In this document: positions 46,401-55,428 of the stretch, piece by piece
Layout: each line of letters opens with the position of its first letter
How positions within the stretch are numbered: the stretch's first letter is position 1
Source of the DNA: Novosphingobium sp.
GTDB lineage: Bacteria; Pseudomonadota; Alphaproteobacteria; Sphingomonadales; Sphingomonadaceae
DNA length: 64,000 nucleotides
Direction of reading: 5' to 3'
NCBI RefSeq assembly: GCF_024642085.1
Contig: NZ_JAHEBV010000064.1
Location: forward strand, 32,649-96,648
Position numbers and translations under genes: made by a program
Notes under the pieces: model-generated
Seen by the model: the letters and a program-made list of their open reading frames with translations, nothing else
The model's database searches: none
Told to the model about the DNA's origin: nothing

Positions 46401-47624
46401 ATGAACACTCCAACGCAGCGCAGCAGCGGCGGATATCAGACTTGGATTGTGCTGCTCCTCAGCCTCAATTTCGGCATCTTATTTTTCGATCGCAACGCGC
46501 TCAATTTTCTGATGCCGTTCGTGCAGCCGGATCTCAAGTTCTCTAATACACAGGTCGGAATACTTTCTTCGGCACTGTCGCTGACCTGGGCTTTGTCTGG
46601 CTTCGCCGTTGGACGCGTTTCCGACAAACTGGGATCACGCAAACCGATCATCGTAATTGCTACTATCGCCTTCTGTATTTGCTCGTTCGTATCTGGCCTG
46701 GCCCACAGCTTCATTATGCTGCTTGGCGCGCGGCTGCTGATGGGCGCGGCGGAAGGGGGCGTCATGCCGGTCAGCCATTCGCTGATCGTTGCCGAAGTCG
46801 CACCAGAGCGGCGCGGCCTTGCCATGGGCGTTGCGCAGAACCTGGGCTCCAACCTCCTCGGTTCGGCGCTGGCTCCGCTGCTGCTGGTGCCACTCGCGAT
46901 TGCCTTTGGCTGGCGCTATGGTTTTTACTTGGCGGCGGTACCGGGGCTGGTGACCGCAGCGCTGATCTGGTTCACTCTGCGCGAACCGCCTACGGCGGAC
47001 AACGCCGAGGCTGCCCCTACCGTTTCGCTGGGTGAAGCCTTTGCCAACCGAAACGTCCTGCTCTGTGCAGCGATCGCGGTCCTGCTGGTGTCCTATCTGG
47101 TCGTCTGCTGGACCTTCATGCCCTTGTTCCTGACGAAAGTCCGCGGATTTTCACCCGATACTATGAGCTGGCTGATGGCCACGCTGGGTATTTCCGCCGG
47201 GATTGGCAGCTTCGTGGTCCCCGCAATTTCCGATGCGATAGGACGCAAGCCGGTGTTTGTGATTGCCAGCTTGCTGGGCCTGATCCTGCCGCTGGGGGCA
47301 ATCTATTTCAGCGGGCCGATGGCAGTGCTCGCCGGAATCTTCTTCCTTGGCTGGGCGTTGAATGGCATCTTCCCTTTGTTCATGGCGACCGTGCCGGCAG
47401 AATCGGTCGATCCCCGGCTTACGGCCACGCTTACCGGCATCGTTATGGGTACAGGTGAGGTTCTGGGCGGCGTACTCAGCCCCTTTGCCGCTGGCGCTGC
47501 TGCTGACATCTATGGCCTGTCAGCGCCGCTGTGGCTGATGTGCGGGCTGACCATGCTCGCGGTATTGTGTTCGCTGGGTCTCAAAGAGACCGCCCCGCGC
47601 GTGGTTGCGCGACGCTCAAACTGA
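46401..47624 (+). CDS. MFS transporter
   Basis: A 407-aa, 12-helix major facilitator. The loop 2-3 motif GRVSDKLGSRKPI and the helix 1 Asp/Arg (FFDRNALNFLMPF) place it near anion:cation (ACS) symporters for organic acids. AGGGA precedes the ATG. It should bring the periplasmic substrate delivered by the TonB receptor into the cytoplasm. Confidence 0.85.
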   Translation: MNTPTQRSSGGYQTWIVLLLSLNFGILFFDRNALNFLMPFVQPDLKFSNTQVGILSSALSLTWALSGFAVGRVSDKLGSRKPIIVIATIAFCICSFVSGLAHSFIMLLGARLLMGAAEGGVMPVSHSLIVAEVAPERRGLAMGVAQNLGSNLLGSALAPLLLVPLAIAFGWRYGFYLAAVPGLVTAALIWFTLREPPTADNAEAAPTVSLGEAFANRNVLLCAAIAVLLVSYLVVCWTFMPLFLTKVRGFSPDTMSWLMATLGISAGIGSFVVPAISDAIGRKPVFVIASLLGLILPLGAIYFSGPMAVLAGIFFLGWALNGIFPLFMATVPAESVDPRLTATLTGIVMGTGEVLGGVLSPFAAGAAADIYGLSAPLWLMCGLTMLAVLCSLGLKETAPRVVARRSN

Positions 47625-47656
47625 ATAAAATCGCATTGCCAATCAGGAGAAGACTA

Positions 47657-48193
47657 ATGTCGACAATGACTGCCCCTCCCAGCAACAAGGCTGAAATCGT
47701 CAACGTACCGTTCGAATTCAAGGATCTGGTCGCGCGGCACAGCCCCGGAGGACGCTATATCGAAGCGGAAACAGATGCCGACAGCCCCTGGGTTCCCTTT
47801 GGTGATAACGCTGCGATCAAGCATCTGGCGTTTGACGTCCGGACTGGCATTTTTTCGAACATCCTGTGGGTCAAGGGACCGGGCGCCATCGGGACGCATC
47901 TGCACCGCGGGACGATCATGATGGTCTGCCTTGAAGGCTCTGTGCGCTATCTCGAATACGATTGGGTAGCATCGCCAGGCGGCTTGATCTTGGAAGTTCC
48001 GGGCGAAAGTCACACCTTGGTTACCGATCACCCCAACGGTGTTCGTCTGTTTGGGTGGATGCAGGGCCCGATCGAGTTTTACGACGAAAACGCCCAGTTC
48101 GTCATGACCGCCGACGTGTGGTGGTTCATGAACCACTATGAGACCTACTGCCGAGAAAACAACATTCCGATCAACCAGAAGCTATACCTCTAA
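47657..48193 (+). CDS. Cupin, 2,4'-dihydroxyacetophenone dioxygenase-like
   Basis: A 178-aa cupin resembling the 2,4'-dihydroxyacetophenone dioxygenase family, which cleaves the C-C bond between the carbonyl and hydroxymethyl carbons to give 4-hydroxybenzoate and formate. Putative metal ligands: His81 and His83 (GTHLHRGT), His119 (GESHTL), with Glu100 nearby. AGGAGAAG precedes the ATG; a longer frame starting inside the MFS gene is a shadow. 4-Hydroxybenzoate would feed PobA in the same island. The true substrate may be methoxylated. Confidence 0.75.
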   Translation: MSTMTAPPSNKAEIVNVPFEFKDLVARHSPGGRYIEAETDADSPWVPFGDNAAIKHLAFDVRTGIFSNILWVKGPGAIGTHLHRGTIMMVCLEGSVRYLEYDWVASPGGLILEVPGESHTLVTDHPNGVRLFGWMQGPIEFYDENAQFVMTADVWWFMNHYETYCRENNIPINQKLYL

Positions 48194-48211
48194 GCTTCGC
48201 GGAGGCCGCCC

Positions 48212-49330
48212 ATGTACCTCAACAACGCCTGGTATGTCGCCGCCTGGTCCAACGAGCTTGGCCAGGAATTGATGACCCGCACAATCCTGGAAAAGCCCGT
48301 TCTGCTTTACCGCAAGGAAAACGGTGATCCGGTGGCAATGGGCAACCTCTGCCCGCATCGTTTCGCACCGCTCCACATGGGTAAGCGGGTCGGCGATACG
48401 GTACAATGCGGTTATCATGGCATGGTGTTTGGCGAGAGCGGGAAGTGCGTGCTCAATCCCCACCACGGCGGGGTGGTTTCGCCGGCAATGAAGGTCCATT
48501 CCTATCCGGTCGTGGAACAGAACGGCCTGATCTGGTTGTGGACAGGTGAGGCGGAGGCCGCCGATGCGGCGCTGATCCCAGATTTCAGCTGCTACAGCGC
48601 GGCAGGCTTTGAAACCATCGGCGGGGTGATGGACGTTGCCGCCAATTACGAACTGATCACCGACAATCTGCTGGACTTAACCCACGCCGATTTCCTCCAC
48701 GAAGGCACCCTGTCGAGCGAGGCCATCACGGTCAGCAAGCTTGAAACAATCGAGGCAGGATCTACCGTTTGGGCCAATCGCTGGTGTCCGGATGGCATTG
48801 CTCCGCCGGTCTGGGGCCAGTTGATGCAAAGCCAGATGGGCGCGGACCTTTCGACGAAAGTTGATCACTGGCTGTACATGCGCTGGGACGCCCCGGCACA
48901 TTTGCTTCTGGATGTAGGGATCACTCCGCTGGGTCAGCCGCGAGAGGAAGGTGTTTGGGTCTATACGGGGCACCACCTGACCCCAGTCAGTCCAACGCGT
49001 ACCCTTTATTTTTGGTCGATTGTGCGCAACCATGGTGTCGGCGATCCCGATGTCGAGGCGTTTTGGAAGGGCTCTATCGAGTTTGCCTTTAATGGGCAGG
49101 ACAAACCAATGATCGAAGCCCAACAAGCGGTTATCGGCAGCACCCACATCGATGATTTAAGACCGGTTGCTATTCCTGCCGATGTCGCCGGCGGCCGGGC
49201 ACGGCGCGCGCTCGCCCGGCAGATCGCCAACGAAGCAAAGGGGCTGAAGCCAGAATCGGGGGCGTCCCCGCTGGATGAATTGCTGAAGAAAAGCGCGGGA
49301 AGCTTTGCCCCTGTACTGCCAGTCGTATGA
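48212..49330 (+). CDS. Rieske oxygenase alpha subunit, vanillate O-demethylase-like
   Basis: A 372-aa Rieske non-heme iron oxygenase like VanA. Rieske ligands Cys47/His49 (CPHR) and Cys66/His69 (CGYHG); mononuclear iron ligands His158 and His163 in NLLDLTHADFLHEG, with Asp/Asn151-155 bridging. VanA-type enzymes remove aryl O-methyl groups as formaldehyde. No ferredoxin-reductase (VanB-like) gene is in the window. Its stop overlaps the SDR ATG. Confidence 0.85.
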   Translation: MYLNNAWYVAAWSNELGQELMTRTILEKPVLLYRKENGDPVAMGNLCPHRFAPLHMGKRVGDTVQCGYHGMVFGESGKCVLNPHHGGVVSPAMKVHSYPVVEQNGLIWLWTGEAEAADAALIPDFSCYSAAGFETIGGVMDVAANYELITDNLLDLTHADFLHEGTLSSEAITVSKLETIEAGSTVWANRWCPDGIAPPVWGQLMQSQMGADLSTKVDHWLYMRWDAPAHLLLDVGITPLGQPREEGVWVYTGHHLTPVSPTRTLYFWSIVRNHGVGDPDVEAFWKGSIEFAFNGQDKPMIEAQQAVIGSTHIDDLRPVAIPADVAGGRARRALARQIANEAKGLKPESGASPLDELLKKSAGSFAPVLPVV

Positions 49331-50154
49331 CGCCGACGCTGGCCCAGTTTGACATTGCCGGCCGTTCTGCGCTGGTGACCGGTGCCGCGTCCGGCATCGG
49401 CCTCGCCTATGCAGAGACAATGGCCGAGGCGGGCGCCAAGGTTACGCTCGCCGATATCGACAACGATGGAGCTGAGCGCGAGGCGGAGCGGCTGCGCGGA
49501 CTGGGAGGGCAGGCCCGCGCAGCCCACGTCGATGTAAGCGATCTGGCCCAGGTCGCTGCGGCTTTTGATGGTCACGTAGAAGCCTATGGCGGACTGGACA
49601 TTGCATTTGCCAATGCCGGATATGACGCCGGCAACGGCTTTTGGAACCCAGCCGGCGGACGCAACCCCGATGGCCAGATAGACGTTTATGATCCCGCCGC
49701 TTGGGAGCGTTCGATCGCAGTCAACCTGACCGGCATTTTCCACACCATTCGCGAGGCAGTGCGGTGCATGAAGGCCGCGGGGACCAGAGGCAGCATCATC
49801 GCCACGGCCTCTAACGCCGGGATAATCAACGAACCGATCGTGGGCGTCCCCTACATGCCGGCCAAAGCAGGTGTATTGCACCTGATGCGTCATTCCGCGC
49901 TGGAACTGGCTGAGTTCGGCATCCGCGTAAACGCCATTGCCCCCGGTCCATTCATTACCAACATCGGTGATGGCTGGGTCAAGAAAAACCCTGCGGCAAA
50001 GCTGGCCTTCGACAAGACCATCCCGCTGGGTGCCATGGCCGAAACCGAACAGATCAAGCCATTGGCGCTGTTCCTGGCCTCAGACGCATCAAGTTTCGTA
50101 ACCGGCGCGCATGTGGTGATCGATGGCGGCGTGGTGCTGGGCCAATTTCAGTAA
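49327..50154 (+). CDS. Short-chain dehydrogenase/reductase
   Basis: A 275-aa classical SDR: cofactor motif TGAASGIG; ADIDNDG suggests NAD preference (Asp after strand 2); NAG motif FANAGYD; catalytic YMPAK; PG motif IAPGPF. It is coupled to the Rieske gene by a four-base overlap. It probably oxidises a benzylic or side-chain alcohol, or reduces a ketone, in this pathway. Confidence 0.85.
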   Translation: MTPTLAQFDIAGRSALVTGAASGIGLAYAETMAEAGAKVTLADIDNDGAEREAERLRGLGGQARAAHVDVSDLAQVAAAFDGHVEAYGGLDIAFANAGYDAGNGFWNPAGGRNPDGQIDVYDPAAWERSIAVNLTGIFHTIREAVRCMKAAGTRGSIIATASNAGIINEPIVGVPYMPAKAGVLHLMRHSALELAEFGIRVNAIAPGPFITNIGDGWVKKNPAAKLAFDKTIPLGAMAETEQIKPLALFLASDASSFVTGAHVVIDGGVVLGQFQ

Positions 50155-50188
50155 CGCTATCTGCCAGCAGTCAGACGAGGTTGAGTCC

Positions 50189-51751
50189 GTGCCAGTAATC
50201 ACCATTGATCCCGGGCAATTCACCAACGCTCTCGCAGCGTTTCAGGACATTCTTGGCCCCGGCGCGGTCATTGAAGACTCCGCCCAACTGGCTGATCTTG
50301 GCGATCCCTTCGCCCCGCCGCAGGGCGACTGGTACAAGCCCGGCGCGGTACTGCTGCCCGCCAGCGTCGAGCAGGTCCAGGCCGTGCTCCGCATAGCCAA
50401 CGAAAAAAAGGTTCCGGTTTGGACCAACGGCCAGGGCCGCAACAACGGCTACGGCGGCGCGGCGCCGCGTGTTTCGGGCTCGTTTGTACTTAGTCTCAAG
50501 CGAATGAACCGCGTGCTCGAAGTGAACGAGCAGTCGGCCTATGCCTTGGTTGAGCCGGGAGTGCGGTTCTTCGACCTCTATGACCATCTGCGTGAAACAG
50601 GATCGAAATTGTGGATGTCGGTGCCCGATCTAGGATGGGGCAGCGTAATCGGAAACACTCTGGACCACGGCGTCGGATACACCCCGATGGGCGATCATAT
50701 GAACAGCCAGTGCGGGATGGAAGTGGTGCTGGCAAACGGCGATGTACTGCGCACCGGCCTTGGCGGGCTGACCGGCGCAAAAGGCTGGCACGTTTACAAG
50801 CATGGCTGCGGTCCGGCGATCGACGGACTGTTCAGCCAGTCCAACTACGGCGTTGTCACCAAGATGGGGGTGCAGCTGATGCCGGCGCCCGAATGCTATA
50901 TGCCCGGTTGGCTGCAGCTGAAAAACGACAGCGATCTGGAAGTAATGCTGGAACGACTGCGTCCGCTGATGCTGAACGGCACGATCCCCAATCAGCCGAT
51001 GATCATCAATTCTGCCTGCGCGATGTCGGCCTTTACTCAGCGTGATGCCTGGTACACCGGCGAAGGTCCACTGCCCCAGTCAGTAATCGACGAAATCTGC
51101 CGGCAGCCGATGCTGGGCGCGTGGGTGATGCGATTTGCGTTGTACGGCGATGAACAGATCGTTGAGCGTCAGCGCGAAATCGTCAGTCAGGCCCTCGGTA
51201 CAATCGACGGCGCCACACTGACGTTCTCGAAGTACGACGGGCACAACCTGCCCGAACTGGATAATCCGCATGAGCGGGTTCAGGCCGGAATCCCCAGTCT
51301 GGCGCTGGACCAGATGACGCGGTGGTACGGCGGCGAGAAAGGCGGGCACATCGGCTTTTCCAGCGCGATGCCGATCACCGCGGCCGATGGTGCGGCGATC
51401 CGCGATCTTGTGCGCGGCGAAGTCAATGCCGCTGGGCTGGACTATAGCGGCGTGTTCATCGTTGGCAAACGCAGCATGATCCATGTCTGCCTGGTGGTGT
51501 TCGATACCGAGAACGCAGCGCAAACAGAGACGGCCTACGCTGTGAGCAAATCAATGGTGAAGTCCGCCGCCAAGCAAGGCTACGGCGAATACCGTTCGCA
51601 CCTCGATTTTATGGATCTGGTCGCCGACCAGTACGATTTCAACAATCACGCGCAACGTCGTTTTCACGAGGTGCTAAAGGACGCGCTTGATCCAAACGGA
51701 ATTCTCTCACCTGGCAAGCAAGGCATCTGGCCCAGGGTCATGCGCAGCTGA
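50189..51751 (+). CDS. VAO-family flavoprotein oxidase/hydroxylase (4-alkylphenol type)
   Basis: A 520-aa FAD enzyme of the vanillyl-alcohol oxidase/p-cresol methylhydroxylase/eugenol oxidase group. PCMH-type FAD fold (VPVWTNGQGRNNGYGGAAPR); His in GGHIGFSS aligns with the VAO histidine that holds FAD covalently; GEYRSHLDFMD carries the Tyr-Arg pair that binds the phenolate; DPNGILSPGKQGIWP is the family C-terminus. It would oxidise the carbon para to a phenolic OH via a quinone methide. The GTG start follows GAGG. No cytochrome c subunit is adjacent, so an O2-using oxidase is plausible. Its stop overlaps the ADH ATG. Confidence 0.85.
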   Translation: MPVITIDPGQFTNALAAFQDILGPGAVIEDSAQLADLGDPFAPPQGDWYKPGAVLLPASVEQVQAVLRIANEKKVPVWTNGQGRNNGYGGAAPRVSGSFVLSLKRMNRVLEVNEQSAYALVEPGVRFFDLYDHLRETGSKLWMSVPDLGWGSVIGNTLDHGVGYTPMGDHMNSQCGMEVVLANGDVLRTGLGGLTGAKGWHVYKHGCGPAIDGLFSQSNYGVVTKMGVQLMPAPECYMPGWLQLKNDSDLEVMLERLRPLMLNGTIPNQPMIINSACAMSAFTQRDAWYTGEGPLPQSVIDEICRQPMLGAWVMRFALYGDEQIVERQREIVSQALGTIDGATLTFSKYDGHNLPELDNPHERVQAGIPSLALDQMTRWYGGEKGGHIGFSSAMPITAADGAAIRDLVRGEVNAAGLDYSGVFIVGKRSMIHVCLVVFDTENAAQTETAYAVSKSMVKSAAKQGYGEYRSHLDFMDLVADQYDFNNHAQRRFHEVLKDALDPNGILSPGKQGIWPRVMRS

Positions 51752-52752
51752 TGCGCGCAGCCGTCGTCCAAGGGCTGCACCAGCCGCTCATCGTGGAGAC
51801 GGTTGCCGATCCTGTTCCGGGTGCGGGTGAGATAGTAGTCAAAGTCGGACGTTGCGGGATCTGCGGATCCGACCTGCACATGACAGAGGATCCAGCCTAC
51901 GGCGTCCGCGCTGGCGATGTCCTGGGTCACGAATTTGCCGGGGAGATTGTGGCCCTCGGTCAGGACACCGAAGGTGTCGGTATGGGTGATCTGGTGTCGG
52001 TCATCCCCTTGGCTGGTTGTGGGAACTGCGAAAGTTGCAGCAAGGGTGAGCCTGCCTGGTGCAGCGGTTTTGCTCTGCAAGGCGGTGGTTATGCCGAATA
52101 CGCGATCACGCGGCCCAGCCAGTGCGTCGTTCTGCCGCGATCGGCCAGCCTTGCAGATGGCGCCTTGGTGGAACCCCTCGCCGTGGCGCTTCACGGGGTT
52201 CACATGTCCGGATTAAAGCAGGGTAACAACGTCCTGATCCTGGGTGCTGGTCCGATCGGTATGGCCGTGGCGTTCTGGGCGAAGCGGAAGGGCGCCGCAC
52301 AGGTTACGGTCCAGGACGTTGCCGATTTTCAAAGAGATCGTGCCTTAGCCCTTGGTGCAGATCACTTCATTACCTGCCCCGAAGATCCCATCGGCAGCGC
52401 CGAGCGAGCAGCGGGCGGCAAGGCCGACATCGTGTTTGAATGTGTCGGCATTCCCGGCCTGATCGCACAGGCAGTCGAACAGGTCAGGGCCCGCGGCACG
52501 ATCCTTCTGCTCGGCCTATGTACCAAGCCCGATACATTCATCAGCTTTGCAATGCTGTCCAAGGAAGTGCGCTTGATCACCTCGGCCTTCTTCACCCGCA
52601 GCGAATTCGAAATGGCGCTCGACGCACTAAGCGCAGGGGCATCAGAACCGCGTAGCCTGATAACTTCAACGATCGATCTGGACTCGACCCCATCGGTCTT
52701 CGAAGCCCTGCGCCGGCGCACTGATCAGTGCAAGGTAATGATCGCGCCATAA
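51751..52752 (+). CDS. Zinc-dependent alcohol dehydrogenase
   Basis: A 333-aa MDR-superfamily dehydrogenase. Catalytic zinc region CGICGSDLHM and GHEFAGEI; structural zinc four-Cys loop CGNCESCSKGEPAWC; Rossmann ILGAGPIGM. It resembles sorbitol/butanediol-type dehydrogenases. It overlaps the VAO gene by one base (TGATG). It probably oxidises the alcohol made by the flavoprotein. Confidence 0.87.
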   Translation: MRAAVVQGLHQPLIVETVADPVPGAGEIVVKVGRCGICGSDLHMTEDPAYGVRAGDVLGHEFAGEIVALGQDTEGVGMGDLVSVIPLAGCGNCESCSKGEPAWCSGFALQGGGYAEYAITRPSQCVVLPRSASLADGALVEPLAVALHGVHMSGLKQGNNVLILGAGPIGMAVAFWAKRKGAAQVTVQDVADFQRDRALALGADHFITCPEDPIGSAERAAGGKADIVFECVGIPGLIAQAVEQVRARGTILLLGLCTKPDTFISFAMLSKEVRLITSAFFTRSEFEMALDALSAGASEPRSLITSTIDLDSTPSVFEALRRRTDQCKVMIAP

Positions 52753-52792
52753 CCAGCTTGGGTTTGTCCTCAACATCCGTGTTGCGGTTAAT

Positions 52793-52818
52793 GCCGGGGT
52801 GCGTTCAGGCACCCCGGC
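52793..52818. terminator. Perfect hairpin between convergent genes
   Basis: A 10-base-pair perfect stem (GCCGGGGTGC pairing with GCACCCCGGC) with a GTTCAG loop, in the gap between the convergent ADH and TonB receptor genes. There is no T-run directly after it on either strand, so termination, possibly bidirectional, is likely but not certain. Confidence 0.55.
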
Positions 52819-52864
52819 AAAAGACTGAATCCAAATTTCGCCAAAAAAGGCGGTAAGGCATGCC

Positions 52865-55273
52865 TTAGAACTTGTACCCGGCAGTCGCACCGAAAGTGCG
52901 CGGCGGAAGATAGGTCACCCCAATAATTCGGCCTGTCGCAAGCGCGAAAGTACTGGACGGGCGGAACACGTCCGTCAGGTTCTTGCCCCAGATCTGGAAG
53001 CTGACCCGACGGTCGTCGGTCTGGTATTTGATCGATGCGTCCAAGGTGGTGTAGGCATTTGCACTTTCGATATCGCGCTTGAATTCTGAAAAGTAGGTCT
53101 TGCCCTTGTACGATACGTCCACTGCAGGCGTGATAGATCCGGACGAGCCGGTCAACATTATCTCATAGTCGCCATGCAGGTTCCATGAAAAACGCGGGCT
53201 GTTGCGGGTGGGGTTACCGGCCAACTGGATATTGCCTCCGCCCGGAGCGCCGAACGCAGTAGGAACGGGATTTGTCGTGGCATTGTAGGGCGTGCCGCCC
53301 GCGACGTTGACGGGATTAAGGGGATCCAGCGTCAAATAGTCGACATAATGCGAATCCGTGTAGGATAACGCACCGCTCAGGCGAAGATGATCGACGGGGC
53401 GAAGGCTGACGTCGAGCTCCACGCCACTGGCTTTGGTTTTGGCTGCGTTCTGGAAAATGGTCGTGAATCCGCTCGGACCGCCAGCGATCGTCTTGTTTAA
53501 TTGCAACCCGGTTAAGGTGTAGGTGTAGCCGGCTAGATTGACTGTCATCCAGGTGGCCGGACTGGCCTTAATGCCAATCTCGTGATTCTTGATCTTTTCC
53601 GGATCGACAATCGTCCTGCTCCCGGCGGCATTTTCAGGAGATCCAGCCTTGAAGCCTTCTGAATAGGTGTAATAAATCAGAAAATTACGGTTAGGCGCAT
53701 ATTCGATCCCGGCCGTTGGCGTGAAATCCTTGAACGTGCGTTCCACATGCGTGCCAGCCGCGGTTGATTGGATCACAGGGCCAAGGCCGCCACGTGCGAT
53801 GATGATCGACGGGTTTTCGGAATCGACCTTTTCGCTCGACCATCTCCCGCCCAGCTTGATTTTGAACCCTTCAAGTCCCTCGGACATCGCTCCCAGATTG
53901 ATTTCGGTCTGCCCGAAAATGGCGAACGTTTCGTCACCCAGATTGGACTTGATGCACACCCGCTTTGGCGCGATTACGGCCGACCCACCGGTTACATCGT
54001 TGGGACCATAGCCGCACAGTTCATAGGCTGTGGCCAGATTTACCCCAGCTGTGTTCAGCACTCCGATATTCTGTGCCTGGCCGTTGCGGTTAGAAAGGCC
54101 GACATTGTCGATCGGACGTTGGCGTTCGTTAAAATAGTACAGGCCAATAACGGCATTCATCAGGTCAGAATCGTAGTTGATCTGAAATTCGTTGCTGAAC
54201 TGCTTGGCGTCGATGCGGCGTTCCTGAACTGTGGTAGACTGGCCATTGGTAGCAAGGCTTTCGACCACTGCGGACAGGTCAAGATCCTGAAATAGCGAGG
54301 TCTTGAAGCTGCGGTAGTTGGCGATGTTGGTGATCGAAACCGTATCGGAAAGCTCGGTCTTGAACGTACCGGTAAAGGCATAGGTTTCGGTTTTGGTACC
54401 AGGTGACGATTCTGTCGCCAAATCGCGCGGTTGAGTCGCGTAGCCGCCAACACCAAGCGGAGCGAGCCGGGCTACGCCAGGGAATGACGCGCGCAGATAA
54501 TGGATCGCCCCCGATGCATCGTCCTGTCGAAAATATTCACCCGACAGCAACAGCGAGGTCGCCGAACCGATTTCGAACTTGAGCTGACCGCGCAGCATCC
54601 GGCGATTGAGGTCGTCGACATCGCGCCCTGAAACCGGGTTGGTCCCGAAACCGTCCCGGTCCTCGCTCTTGGCGGCAATGCGAAAGCTTATACCGGGGGT
54701 TATTGGTCCGGCGATGGCCAGTTCGGAGACCAGCGCATTGTAATTGCCATATGTCAGCCGGGCATAGCCCTCGAAGCTGTCACTGGGTTTGCCGGTAATC
54801 ACATTGATCGAGCCGCCAACGGCATTACGGCCGTAAAGCGTTCCTTGCGGTCCGCGCAGGACCTCGACCCGGTCAACGTCGAATAACGAGGTCAGCTGCG
54901 CCTCTGCCCGCGCAACATACGCGCCGTCGACATGAAAGGCGACGCCGGTCGAGCTGCCGGTGGTTGAAGTGTTGGCACCGACACCGCGGATGAAGATCTT
55001 TGCCTGGTTGAAATCACTGCCGAAATTGACCGAAGGAACAAGGGTCTGCAGATCCTGGATATTGTTGACCTGCGCATCCTTGAGAGTTTCGCTGCCAAGC
55101 GCGGAAATCGCTATGCTGACGTCCTGCAAAGACTGTGCACGCTTTTGTGCTGTAACGATGATTTCATCGGCAGTTGCGTCATCAGCCTGGCTGTCGGCTG
55201 CCGGCGGCTGCGTCTGGGCATAGGCACTGGTAGTCGATAACAGCGCTGCAATTGCCAACAAACCCGTTCTCAT
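52865..55273 (-). CDS. TonB-dependent receptor (second of the island)
   Basis: An 802-aa outer-membrane receptor: signal peptide ending SAYAQ, DEIIVTAQKRAQSLQDVSIAI as TonB box region, plug with RVEVLRGPQGTLYGRNAVGG, barrel ending GYKF. Same broad group as the receptor at 43.7 kb but clearly diverged in the barrel. GGAGAG precedes the ATG; palindrome copy C lies 22 bases further upstream. Likely substrate uptake for the feruloyl-CoA side of the island. Confidence 0.88.
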   Translation of the reverse strand: MRTGLLAIAALLSTTSAYAQTQPPAADSQADDATADEIIVTAQKRAQSLQDVSIAISALGSETLKDAQVNNIQDLQTLVPSVNFGSDFNQAKIFIRGVGANTSTTGSSTGVAFHVDGAYVARAEAQLTSLFDVDRVEVLRGPQGTLYGRNAVGGSINVITGKPSDSFEGYARLTYGNYNALVSELAIAGPITPGISFRIAAKSEDRDGFGTNPVSGRDVDDLNRRMLRGQLKFEIGSATSLLLSGEYFRQDDASGAIHYLRASFPGVARLAPLGVGGYATQPRDLATESSPGTKTETYAFTGTFKTELSDTVSITNIANYRSFKTSLFQDLDLSAVVESLATNGQSTTVQERRIDAKQFSNEFQINYDSDLMNAVIGLYYFNERQRPIDNVGLSNRNGQAQNIGVLNTAGVNLATAYELCGYGPNDVTGGSAVIAPKRVCIKSNLGDETFAIFGQTEINLGAMSEGLEGFKIKLGGRWSSEKVDSENPSIIIARGGLGPVIQSTAAGTHVERTFKDFTPTAGIEYAPNRNFLIYYTYSEGFKAGSPENAAGSRTIVDPEKIKNHEIGIKASPATWMTVNLAGYTYTLTGLQLNKTIAGGPSGFTTIFQNAAKTKASGVELDVSLRPVDHLRLSGALSYTDSHYVDYLTLDPLNPVNVAGGTPYNATTNPVPTAFGAPGGGNIQLAGNPTRNSPRFSWNLHGDYEIMLTGSSGSITPAVDVSYKGKTYFSEFKRDIESANAYTTLDASIKYQTDDRRVSFQIWGKNLTDVFRPSSTFALATGRIIGVTYLPPRTFGATAGYKF

Positions 55274-55294
55274 GCACTCTCTCCAGGAATTATT

Positions 55295-55313
55295 TTGTAT
55301 GCGTCACTTACAA
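55295..55313. promoter_or_regulatory. Island palindrome, copy C
   Basis: TTGTATGCGTCACTTACAA matches TTGTAnGTnnnACnTACAA at 13 of 14 fixed positions. It lies 22 bases before the TonB receptor start and 116 before the divergent TauD-like gene, so it could govern both. Confidence 0.65.
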
Positions 55314-55428
55314 TAGTCTGGCGGTGTGTCAAAGGCAATAGTCGCGGCCGCGATAAGGCGCGGACTGCTGTCGCCGTAGCGGCACCGTCTGCACGCGGGA
55401 AACTGATGCTGCTTAGAAAGGTCTGAAA

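Noticed and set aside
49006..49893. 295-aa open frame antisense to the Rieske and SDR genes
   Set aside because: It overlaps two convincing coupled genes and has no ribosome binding site or motif.
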